This document shows positions 1-5,790 of a stretch of 16,708 nucleotides of DNA, piece after piece (positions within the stretch are counted from its first letter, which is position 1; every line of letters starts with the position of its first letter). The stretch is taken from assembly GCA_964424545.1 (NCBI GenBank), contig CAYRJN010000080.1:1-16708 (forward strand). The letters run 5' to 3'. The translations under genes were made by a program, and so were the position numbers. Below the pieces are notes generated by a model. That model was not told where the DNA came from, searched no databases, and saw nothing but the letters and a program-made list of their open reading frames with translations. The stretch is from JAUVIB01 sp964424545. Its GTDB lineage: Bacteria; Calditrichota; Calditrichia; Calditrichales; Calditrichaceae.

Positions 1-166
1 TTTCATATAGTTCTTCAAAAGCATCAGATATGTATTTCAGGAATATCAATCCGAGTACAACATGTTTGTATTCCGCTGCATCAATATTTTTTCTTAATTT
101 ATCAGCCGATTTCCAAAGTTGTTTTTCCAATGGTTCGTCTGTTCCGTTATTATTCTTTTTTGCCAT
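1..166 (-). CDS. hsdM: Type I restriction-modification DNA methyltransferase (M subunit), N-terminal fragment cut by the window edge
   Basis: Reading the minus strand from the ATG at 166-164 gives 55 codons that run off the left edge of the window without a stop. After a short Lys/Asn-rich start, the peptide contains LWKSADKLRKNIDAAEYK and then VVLGLIFLKYISDAFEELYE. This is the highly conserved helical N-terminal domain of HsdM, which packs against the target-recognition subunit HsdS. HsdM transfers a methyl group from S-adenosylmethionine to adenine within the HsdMS or HsdRMS complex. An AAGGAA ribosome site (complement of 175-180) sits about 8 bases before the ATG and fixes the start. The catalytic part, hsdS and hsdR would lie to the left, outside the window. 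The family call is firm; whether the system is intact cannot be seen. Confidence 0.93.
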   Translation of the reverse strand, partial: MAKKNNNGTDEPLEKQLWKSADKLRKNIDAAEYKHVVLGLIFLKYISDAFEELYE

Positions 167-377
167 CGTTTAAATTCCTTTATTCGTTTTCAAAATTACT
201 TATTCTGTCGTTTCTACCCGTGTGTTGGATAGAAGCATACTCTTTTGCAATTTTGGGATTGAGTGTCGGCTCGTGCAAATTGAAAACGTGTATGCTTGTG
301 CGGTGGCATTTCCTTTCAGTTTTTTATAGGCTAACAAAATTTCTTTCATTTTCTGTTTTTCTCTTTCTTCGCCTTGT

Positions 378-426
378 GCCTAACGTCTCAATTACGCATT
401 GCGTTTATTGGGAATATATGTTAAAT
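378..426 (-). repeat. attC-like hairpin element upstream of hsdM
   Basis: On the minus strand this 49-base element starts with ATTTAAC (fits RYYYAAC) and ends with GTTAGGC (fits GTTRRRY), the simple-site ends of integron attC sites. Inside lies a near-perfect hairpin: CCCAAT, then ACGCA-A-TGCGT, then ATTGAG. The two end boxes can pair with G-U wobbles. The spacing between inner and outer boxes (7 against 2 bases) is not canonical for attC. A second GTTAGCC occurs about 50 bases further along the minus strand (329-335). No integrase gene is in the window. It may be a cassette boundary or only a hairpin repeat. Confidence 0.3.
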
Positions 427-665
427 TTATCGCTGTTTATTACAAAAATATTTAAAAAAATATGGTTTTTTTAAGCCGTTTTATTATACTTCAGAGGATT
501 TAGCAAGCGGCAATACTACAAAGGCTCTATTGACCATTTTAGAATTGAATTTAACCTACTTTATTAAAAAATACAATAATTAAAAATATCAGATTTTTAT
601 ATAAGGATAGAAATTAGAGCAAGGCTGGCGTGATTTAGCGAAATAAAAAAGGAATAGAATTAAAA
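427..665. other. Gene-poor AT-rich stretch between hsdM side and terminator
   Basis: With 181-377 this forms a stretch of almost 500 bases without a credible gene. The only long open frame (130-474, plus strand) is Phe/Leu-rich, lacks a ribosome site and overlaps hsdM. Short minus-strand frames such as a 17-codon one near 532 have no ribosome site. Apart from the attC-like hairpin, I see nothing recognisable here. Confidence 0.5.
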
Positions 666-695
666 CGGCCGAAAAGTAACTAAACTTTTCGGCCG
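666..695 (-). terminator. Rho-independent terminator of the XRE/membrane/beta-barrel operon
   Basis: A perfect 12-base inverted repeat (CGGCCGAAAAGT at 666-677 and its complement at 684-695) encloses a 6-base loop. On the minus strand the GC-rich stem is followed by a T-rich run (complement of 661-665 and beyond). It lies 12 bases after the stop codon of the minus-strand gene ending at 708. Confidence 0.85.
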
Positions 696-707
696 ATTAT
701 TTAATCG

Positions 708-1175
708 TTAAAATGTTCTACCGTAGCGAAATTCCAGACCGGTAGGGGCAATTTTGCCGTTTTGCAGTAAATAGGAAAGCCAGACTCTCGATGAAAGAAT
801 ATCGGGAGAATCGAAGCGGTAATTAACGGCGGGTGCGAGATTGATCAGCGATATTTTCTTTCTGCCGTTTTCCAGCGGGGGACTGGCAATGACCATATAT
901 TCCATGCCGAGTTCGGGCTGCCATTGATTGTCGTTAAACCGATAGGCGTAACCGGCGCTGTAGGCATAAGGGGTACCATTTTCAGGCGCCAGCCATACGG
1001 TCGCTCGAATTTTATTATTAATATCGAAGCTATAATCATAGCCGACGCCTATAAATATATGCCCGCTTAAGGTAACGGAAATATTGAGTTGATGATATGA
1101 GAAGCCGCCCGCGTAGCCATTTGTCAGAGAAAAAATAAGCGCGCCGATAACTAAATATGATTTATAGAATTTCAT
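708..1175 (-). CDS. Small exported protein, probable outer-membrane beta-barrel
   Basis: The 155-residue product begins with a clear signal peptide (MKFYKSYLVIGALIFSL, then TNGYAGG near residue 23). The mature part is about 130 residues of alternating polar and hydrophobic stretches rich in Tyr and Gly (VGYDYSFDI, AYSAGYAYRF, ALNLAP-like strands), and it ends in Phe, as many outer-membrane barrels do. I place the start at 1175 rather than at an upstream in-frame start (1217) because a strong GGAGGAA site (complement of 1180-1187) lies just before it. The ATG overlaps the stop of the upstream membrane-protein gene as ATGA, which implies translational coupling. It is the last gene of an operon led by an XRE regulator and is followed by a terminator. 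I do not recognise a named family; function unknown. Confidence 0.72.
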   Translation of the reverse strand: MKFYKSYLVIGALIFSLTNGYAGGFSYHQLNISVTLSGHIFIGVGYDYSFDINNKIRATVWLAPENGTPYAYSAGYAYRFNDNQWQPELGMEYMVIASPPLENGRKKISLINLAPAVNYRFDSPDILSSRVWLSYLLQNGKIAPTGLEFRYGRTF

Positions 1176-1840
1176 GTCAATTCCTCCTTTTTTGGGAACA
1201 ATAAAGCAAAAGAACAAAATAAAAATGGAAGCGATAAGACGCTGAATAATAAAATTTTCAGGTAGATATCGAAATTAGATCTAAAAATAACAAAAGAAAT
1301 CAAAGACAATAAAGCAAATATTAACCCTGAGACAAAGGGGATTTTTTTAGCTAAAATAGATGCCGTAAGCAGTAAAATAAAGGGCGTTGTTTGAATAATG
1401 CCTTCAAAGGTCAAGATGTTGTGCGATAATAAATTAAAGAGTAAAAAAACAGACGAAAAAAATAAACCCACATAAGTTGCCGCTTGAATTCGATTGAAAT
1501 TTTGGAAAATGCTGATCAAAAACTTTAGCGTTAACGGCGTTAACAACAGCATATAAAAGAGATTCGGAGGATTTTCGCGTTTACTGAAATATTCGAGAAT
1601 CATTACAATAAGAATAAGGGAAATATAAGCATAGAAAGATAGGTGACTGCTAAAATGGCTTAATTGTAGCTGACGTTCGTCCAAATCGCTTTTCGGACGA
1701 AATTCACGATACAGCGGTGCGGCAAGAGCGAGCAGTAAAAAAGGTATGGATATAAATACCGGTAACCCTTGCGCTGCAAAGACAAGAAAAACAACGATAA
1801 TCATCCATAAACTTTTTAAGATACTCATTTTGTTTTTCAT
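1172..1840 (-). CDS. Polytopic inner-membrane protein of unknown function, partner of the XRE regulator
   Basis: This 222-residue protein is very hydrophobic, with about seven to eight membrane segments (around residues 11-29, 28-44, 66-86, 93-113, 121-140, 146-164, 168-187 and 190-213). A cytoplasmic loop after the second segment carries FRPKSDLDERQLQLSH. A DERQ-type loop of this kind is seen in small membrane proteins such as the DUF2178-like group, which are often encoded beside a YozG-like HTH regulator; the family link is my inference. A GGGAGG ribosome site lies directly upstream of the ATG at 1840. The gene lies 70 bases after the XRE gene and overlaps the next gene by four bases (ATGA). 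It is probably repressed by the upstream HTH protein. No catalytic motif is visible. Confidence 0.75.
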   Translation of the reverse strand: MKNKMSILKSLWMIIVVFLVFAAQGLPVFISIPFLLLALAAPLYREFRPKSDLDERQLQLSHFSSHLSFYAYISLILIVMILEYFSKRENPPNLFYMLLLTPLTLKFLISIFQNFNRIQAATYVGLFFSSVFLLFNLLSHNILTFEGIIQTTPFILLLTASILAKKIPFVSGLIFALLSLISFVIFRSNFDIYLKILLFSVLSLPFLFCSFALLFPKKEELT

Positions 1841-1910
1841 AGCGCCTCCCTTAAGGAATTGTTGTACATAAAAAAATTATATTAAGAGATATTTTGCGAA
1901 ATTTCTGCCT

Positions 1911-2120
1911 TTAATTTAAATCTTCTTCTTCCAGTTCAAAAAGCATTTCCAACGGCGTATTTAACGCTCTCGATATTTTTAAGGCCAGTTTTACGGAAGG
2001 ATTAAAATTACCTTTTTCGATGGCTATTATCGTCTGTCGGGTAACCTTTACTTTTTGGGCAAGTTCTTGCTGAGTAAGTTCTCCGTTTAAAAAACGAAAA
2101 TGTCTGACTTTGTTTTTCAT
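1911..2120 (-). CDS. Small XRE/Cro-CI type HTH transcriptional regulator
   Basis: The 69-residue protein is essentially one five-helix HTH domain. TQQELAQKVKVTRQTIIAIEKG (residues 16-37) is a textbook helix-turn-helix of the Cro/CI class, followed by NPSVKLALKISRALN and a short acidic tail (FELEEEDLN). It resembles the YozG-like single-domain repressors that pair with membrane-protein genes. Such proteins bind palindromes as dimers, and two GTAAT-N6-ATTAC palindromes lie just upstream, so autorepression is likely. An AAGGA ribosome site lies 8-9 bases before the ATG at 2120. It is the first gene of a three-gene operon. There is no sensory domain, so any signal must be supplied by a partner, possibly the membrane protein. 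The family call is firm; the regulon is inferred. Confidence 0.9.
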   Translation of the reverse strand: MKNKVRHFRFLNGELTQQELAQKVKVTRQTIIAIEKGNFNPSVKLALKISRALNTPLEMLFELEEEDLN

Positions 2121-2152
2121 AATAGTTGTCCTTCTTTTTTTGTTGCGTTTTA

Positions 2153-2181
2153 AATGTAATATATAAATTACATAATGTCAA
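2153..2181 (-). promoter_or_regulatory. Promoter of the XRE operon with operator palindrome 1 inside it
   Basis: On the minus strand there is a consensus TTGACA -35 box (2181-2176), a 17-base spacer and a TACATT -10 box (2158-2153). The palindrome ATGTAAT-N6-ATTACAT (2154-2173) fills the spacer and overlaps the -10 box, so a bound repressor would exclude RNA polymerase. The rest of the 293-base gap (2121-2413) is AT-rich. Confidence 0.6.
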
Positions 2182-2218
2182 ATATAAAATACAATATGAC
2201 TATAATAAAATACATATA

Positions 2219-2234
2219 GTAATCAATATATTAC
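2219..2234. promoter_or_regulatory. Second operator-like palindrome of the XRE operon
   Basis: GTAAT-N6-ATTAC has the same half-site and spacing as the core of the palindrome at 2154-2173. The two centres (2163.5 and 2226.5) are 63 bases apart, close to six helical turns, which would allow cooperative binding on one face or looping. Confidence 0.45.
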
Positions 2235-2413
2235 AAAACTATTATGATGGTTGTATTAAAATACAAAATCATCTTGATGAGATAGAGGAATAATATTTTT
2301 TCTTGTTAAAAGCAAAAGGGAGTATCAAAAAAATATAAAAGGAGGAAGTTGAAGAATTCGGTAGAGCGCATATTTTTTGTATCTATTCCTATGGGTATTA
2401 GAATATTTATATT

Positions 2414-3445
2414 TTAAAAATTAATAATGACTTTCCCGAATTGATTGCCCGATTCCAAATAATGATGCGCTTTTTTTATCTCTTTATAAGAAAATTCGCG
2501 ATCCAAAATAGGTTTCAGAGCGCCTTTCTCAACCAAGGCGCTCGTTTTTTTCATATCGTTTAATGTTCCCATAGTAGAGCCGATAATGCTTTGATGTTTA
2601 ATGAAAAGGGCGCGCAAGTCAATGCGCACGATCGGGCCGGTGGTTGCGCCGCACGTAACGATCGACCCGCCTTTCTTCAGCGCCTTTAACGAGTCGTTCC
2701 ATGTTTTGGCGCCTGGATGTTCAAAAATAATATCCACGCCTCTGCCGTTTGTGATATCTTTTACCGTTTTTCCAATGGGTTCATTGCTATAATTAATAAC
2801 ATAATCAGCGCCGAGAGAGGTTGCTTGTTTCCGTTTATTCTCACTGCCGATAGTAGTTATTATTTTAGGGCCGTAATGTTTTGCAATCTGTACGGCCGCG
2901 CTGCCGATACCGCTTGAGGCTCCGTAAATTAAAATCCATTTTGCTTTATTTATGTCTGTTTTGCGAATGAGCATGTGATAGGCGGTTAAAGATGTCAGTG
3001 GAAAAGCGGCGGCTTCCTGTATTGAAAGATTTTCGGGCTTGGGTAGAACATAGCGCGCCTTAACGGCGATATATTCTGCCATAGTACCCTGAGCGCTTTC
3101 GCCTGGAATTTGAAAATGTTCGCATAGATTGTCGCGGTTGTCCAAGCAGTATTCACATTTTCCGCAGGAGCGTATCGGAGCAAGCAATACGTCATCGTTG
3201 ATTTTAAAATTATAAGGGCTTTTAACTTGTTTACCGATTTCGACGATATTACCGCTGCCGTCGCTGCCCATGATCATCGGCAACGGCACGCCCGGTATAC
3301 CGTTGCGTACCCATAAATCAAGATGGTTAAGGGATGTCGCCTTGATTTTTATCAGCATTTCATCGCTTTGAATTTTAGGTACGGCAATATCGTCTATTTT
3401 TAAAACATCGACATTTCCGTGCCGATGGATACGAACGGCTTTCAT
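2414..3445 (-). CDS. Zinc-loop MDR-family oxidoreductase (quinone oxidoreductase / alcohol dehydrogenase-like)
   Basis: This is a 343-residue medium-chain dehydrogenase/reductase with an N-terminal GroES-like domain (about 25-130) and a Rossmann domain. The dinucleotide motif is GASSGIG at 175-181, in a stretch typical of the quinone-oxidoreductase branch. The structural zinc loop is complete (Cys94, Cys97, Cys100, Cys108). The catalytic zinc ligands of classical alcohol dehydrogenases appear absent: the usual Cys region reads SLNHLDLW (38-45), and the GHE motif is GSD (60-62). It therefore most likely reduces an activated double bond or quinone with NAD(P)H rather than acting as a zinc-dependent alcohol dehydrogenase; the substrate is unknown. 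Length is normal for the family. An AGAGGAAA ribosome site precedes the ATG at 3445. The gene is monocistronic, with its own promoter and an operator-like repeat. Confidence 0.9.
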   Translation of the reverse strand: MKAVRIHRHGNVDVLKIDDIAVPKIQSDEMLIKIKATSLNHLDLWVRNGIPGVPLPMIMGSDGSGNIVEIGKQVKSPYNFKINDDVLLAPIRSCGKCEYCLDNRDNLCEHFQIPGESAQGTMAEYIAVKARYVLPKPENLSIQEAAAFPLTSLTAYHMLIRKTDINKAKWILIYGASSGIGSAAVQIAKHYGPKIITTIGSENKRKQATSLGADYVINYSNEPIGKTVKDITNGRGVDIIFEHPGAKTWNDSLKALKKGGSIVTCGATTGPIVRIDLRALFIKHQSIIGSTMGTLNDMKKTSALVEKGALKPILDREFSYKEIKKAHHYLESGNQFGKVIINF

Positions 3446-3462
3446 TTTATTTTCCTCTTACC

Positions 3463-3480
3463 TTTAGATTGTTATCTAAA
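3463..3480. promoter_or_regulatory. Operator-like inverted repeat in front of the MDR oxidoreductase
   Basis: A perfect 7-base inverted repeat (TTTAGAT-TGTT-ATCTAAA) lies between the predicted -10 box (3490-3485, minus strand) and the ribosome site of the oxidoreductase gene, covering the predicted transcription start. The position suits a repressor site. The regulator is not in the window, unless it is the distant XRE protein, whose own sites look different. Confidence 0.45.
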
Positions 3481-3484
3481 ATCC

Positions 3485-3513
3485 AATATAAACACCGGAA
3501 TATCAATAATCAA
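3485..3513 (-). promoter_or_regulatory. Sigma70-like promoter of the MDR oxidoreductase gene
   Basis: On the minus strand, TTGATT (3513-3508) and TATATT (3490-3485) are separated by 17 bases, 40 bases upstream of the ATG at 3445. Confidence 0.5.
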
Positions 3514-3766
3514 TGTTTAAGCGCTTTTCCCGCATACCATAACGAAAATTTAGCCCTTTTCATTTCAAGAATAGATTGGTTCTTGCGCGCTCTAAACGGG
3601 TATAAAAGATGCCGTATTGCCTTCGGTTCTTGCACTTTTTTGTATAGGTAAATAAAGATGCTATTAATATTTTGTTGTGTTAATAAAGATGCATTTTCAA
3701 TAAAAATATTGCATGGTAGATTTTAATTAGGCCATTGAAAATATCTTTCTAATTTGTTTGTTTTAA
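3514..3766. repeat. Non-coding interval with short direct repeats
   Basis: This is part of the 407-base divergent gap between the oxidoreductase and the MBL gene. GGTTCTTGC occurs at 3578-3586 and 3625-3633. AATAAAGATGC occurs at 3651-3661 and 3682-3692, with a weaker copy (ATAAAAGATGC) at 3602-3612. No ribosome site precedes the open frames here and none resembles a protein. Function unknown. Confidence 0.4.
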
Positions 3767-3794
3767 TTGTCAATTAGGCTTTCCTTATTATAAA
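3767..3794 (+). promoter_or_regulatory. Sigma70-like promoter of the MBL/rubrerythrin unit
   Basis: TTGTCA (3767-3772), a 16-base spacer and TATAAA (3789-3794) lie about 58 bases upstream of the MBL start codon. Confidence 0.5.
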
Positions 3795-3852
3795 AATTTA
3801 AGTAGATTAAATCCGTTAAGATTATGGAAAGAAAAGTGAATCGGGAATTATT

Positions 3853-4473
3853 ATGCGCATATATACCGTACCGGTCGGCCCCTTTGAGATGAATTGCTAT
3901 CTTGTGGCCGGCGATCACAAACCTCAATGTTTGGTAATCGATCCGGGCGACGAAACGCAGCGTTTGATCGATATAATCGCAAAAAACGATTTGAAACCGG
4001 AAAGGATAATCAATACGCATAATCATGTGGATCATCTATTGCGTGTTGCCGCGTTTAAGAAACATTATCAAATTCCTTTTCATATTTGCGAAAAAGATCT
4101 ACCGTTATTGGAAAGTTTACAGGAACAAGCGCTTTTATTCGGGCTGGATGAGACGGAAATCCCCGAAGTGGACTCTTTTGTAAAGGATGGCGACCGCTTT
4201 AAGCTTGGCGAATTAGAGTATTCCATTTGCGAGACGCCCGGTCATAGTCCAGGCAGCGTTTGCATTTTATTCCCCGGACACGTATTTGTCGGCGATGTGC
4301 TTTTTCAGGATTCCATCGGCAGGACGGATCTGTATCAGGGGGATTATGATCAATTAATAAAATCAATCAAGGAAAAATTGCTGGTTTTACCCGATGATAC
4401 CATCGTTTATCCCGGTCATGGGCCGGCAACAACAATCGGTCAGGAAAAAAAATATAATCCATTTTTAAAATAG
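3853..4473 (+). CDS. Metallo-beta-lactamase-fold hydrolase, glyoxalase II-like
   Basis: The 206-residue protein is a complete MBL-fold hydrolase. Metal ligands are visible in order: THNHVDH (His56, His58, Asp60, His61), His131 in GHSPGS, Asp148 in GDVLF and His189 in PGHG. This set matches the two-metal site of glyoxalase II and related thioesterases. At about 206 residues it is shorter than classical glyoxalase II (around 250) and close to the YcbL-type group, which lacks the full C-terminal substrate domain. The likely reaction is hydrolysis of a thioester such as S-lactoylglutathione or a bacillithiol or other thiol equivalent; the substrate is inferred. There is no signal peptide, so it is cytoplasmic. 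The ribosome site is weak, but the start is conserved by alignment with the family N-terminus (MRIYTVPVGPFEMNCYLV). It is followed 17 bases later by a ferritin-like gene. Confidence 0.92.
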   Translation: MRIYTVPVGPFEMNCYLVAGDHKPQCLVIDPGDETQRLIDIIAKNDLKPERIINTHNHVDHLLRVAAFKKHYQIPFHICEKDLPLLESLQEQALLFGLDETEIPEVDSFVKDGDRFKLGELEYSICETPGHSPGSVCILFPGHVFVGDVLFQDSIGRTDLYQGDYDQLIKSIKEKLLVLPDDTIVYPGHGPATTIGQEKKYNPFLK

Positions 4474-4490
4474 AAGATTCGGAGGAAATT

Positions 4491-4964
4491 TTGAAAACAT
4501 TGAAAGATCTATTAGATATCGGTATTGAGCAGGAACGCGCTTCTCAAGAGTTGTATCGCAACGGCTTGACCGTTGTAGAAGATAAAGATTCCAAAGCTTT
4601 TTTAGAAGAACTGGTAAAAGAAGAAGAGCAGCATGAAAAATTATTGTATAACATTAAGGAGACCGCTATTTATAATTTAAACGCCGTCGTAAATGATGAG
4701 AGTTTGTGGCAAAAAAGCCGCGATTCTCATGCAACCGACGATCAGCCATTTAATGCAAGCTGGACGATAGAGGATGTGTTAACGTTAGCACTAAAACGAG
4801 AATATCGGGCGCAAAAGATTTTTGAGACCGCCGCCCTTGCCGCAACGGATGAAGACCTTAAAGAACTTTTTACCACATTGGCTCAAGAAGAGATCAATCA
4901 TCATAAAAATATCGAACGCCGTTTTAAGTTAAAACAGGGGCTTTTGGGTGACGAGATGAATTGA
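4491..4964 (+). CDS. Rubrerythrin/ferritin-like di-iron protein
   Basis: This 157-residue protein is almost all alpha-helical and has the four-helix carboxylate pattern of ferritin-like di-iron proteins: Glu13/Glu15 in helix 1, ExxH at Glu45-His48, Glu104 in KREYRAQ, and a second ExxH at Glu134-His137. No rubredoxin-type CxxC domain is present, so it is an erythrin-like form rather than a full rubrerythrin. Likely roles are peroxide reduction or iron handling in the cytoplasm. The start is TTG at 4491, chosen because a strong GGAGG (4481-4485) lies 5 bases upstream and the family N-terminus begins there. It follows the MBL gene by 17 bases, so the two are probably cotranscribed as a stress or detoxification pair. 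Confidence 0.85.
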   Translation: MKTLKDLLDIGIEQERASQELYRNGLTVVEDKDSKAFLEELVKEEEQHEKLLYNIKETAIYNLNAVVNDESLWQKSRDSHATDDQPFNASWTIEDVLTLALKREYRAQKIFETAALAATDEDLKELFTTLAQEEINHHKNIERRFKLKQGLLGDEMN

Positions 4965-4987
4965 TGAGAACTTTTGATCATTAAGAA

Positions 4988-5698
4988 ATTAATTTCCGAA
5001 GTCCGTTTCTAAAGCCGATAATCTTTTTAATTCTTCTTTCATGCTCCGTTTTTGCTCAGGATTAGTCTACGGCTGCCTATTGCGTTAATGGCGGGTTAAC
5101 CTTTTCTCATATTATCGGGGATGATTCGTTTAAGGAACCGACTACCGCTATGAATGTTACCGTAGGTATTTTTCTTGATAATAGGCTTAATGAATGGAGT
5201 CTGCTGCAAACCAATATTTTATATGGGTAAAACGGCCGGTTGGGGAATGCCTCTGTTTCCATTCCCATATTCCGAAGACAATAAAGCCGCGTATACGATG
5301 GATTTTGTGGGGATTTCTATTATCAGTCATTTGAAGAGCCGCGTTGGTAATTTTCTGAAAAATTTTGATGTCAGCGTCGGTCCGTTTTACGAATATGCCT
5401 TATCCTCAAAGCAAAATTGGATAGTAGAAATTGACGGGCCTACCGAATTCCCTCCAGAAAATTTTTTAAACCAGATAACAGACATCAATTCGGGTTTATC
5501 TTCGGGTTGAGGATTCCTTTTTGTACCGATTGGATTAAAATGCACTTATTGTGGCGTTTTAATATTACCGATTTATATGATGCGGGGAAAATTGTTTATG
5601 CGGAATATGATTTTTCTTCAAAAGGGGATATGAAAATCAGAACTTTTTCCGTATCTTTCGATTTTATTTTCGGAGATTTTGATTTTAAAAAAGATTAA
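4988..5698 (+). pseudogene. Decayed outer-membrane-protein gene (nonsense codon plus two frameshifts)
   Basis: Joined across frames, this stretch reads as one exported beta-barrel-like protein of about 220 residues. Frame A (5018 on) gives a signal-peptide remnant, IIFLILLSCSVFAQD, then a TAG stop at 5063-5065. It continues in the same frame as AAYCVNGGLTFSHIIGDDS up to about 5223. The reading then shifts by one base (near 5208-5224) into KTAGWGMPLF through YEYALSSKQNW and on to about 5500. A second, opposite shift near the GGG at 5495-5502 restores frame A for GFIFGLRIPF through to FIFGDFDFKKD and a TAA at 5696-5698. No usable start codon or ribosome site remains in frame upstream (in-frame stop at 4982-4984). 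Start loss, nonsense and two indels point to real decay, not only sequencing error. It lies between the di-iron protein and the protease and is unrelated in sequence to the barrel-like protein at 708-1175. Confidence 0.72.
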
Positions 5699-5728
5699 GG
5701 AATATTAAACGGCCCATCAAATTTTTAT

Positions 5729-5757
5729 TTGAAAAGTTTAACTATTATCTCTATATT
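5729..5757 (+). promoter_or_regulatory. Near-consensus promoter of the S8 protease gene
   Basis: TTGAAA (5729-5734), a 17-base spacer and TATATT (5752-5757) match the sigma70 consensus at 10 of 12 positions. The predicted start lies about 27 bases before the ATG at 5791. A small inverted repeat (TTCGC-TC-GCGAA, 5756-5767) overlaps the end of the -10 box. Confidence 0.6.
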
Positions 5758-5790
5758 CGCTCGCGAAATCTTAATTATTTGGTATTGATT

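Noticed and set aside
130..474. 114-codon open frame on the plus strand
   Set aside because: It overlaps the firm hsdM start on the opposite strand, has no ribosome site, is Phe/Leu/Ser-biased as expected from the complement of AT-rich DNA, and matches no family.
2336..2412. Strong AAAAGGAGG on the plus strand followed by TTG and a 21-codon frame
   Set aside because: The TTG is only 3 bases from GGAGG, the frame is very short and nothing recognisable is encoded. It may be a relic, but a gene cannot be supported.
3469..3651. 60-codon plus-strand frame in the divergent gap
   Set aside because: It starts within the promoter/operator region of the opposite gene, has no ribosome site and no protein-like pattern.
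5175..5698. Two separate small genes at 5175-5510 and 5507-5698
   Set aside because: Both begin at TTG without ribosome sites and read as consecutive parts of one barrel-like protein whose earlier part lies upstream in the same frame as the second, so a frameshifted pseudogene explains them better.
5717..5732. Hairpin TCAAAT-TTTT-ATTTGA after the pseudogene, as a terminator
   Set aside because: The stem has no strong GC base and no T run follows on the plus strand; it also overlaps the protease -35 box.
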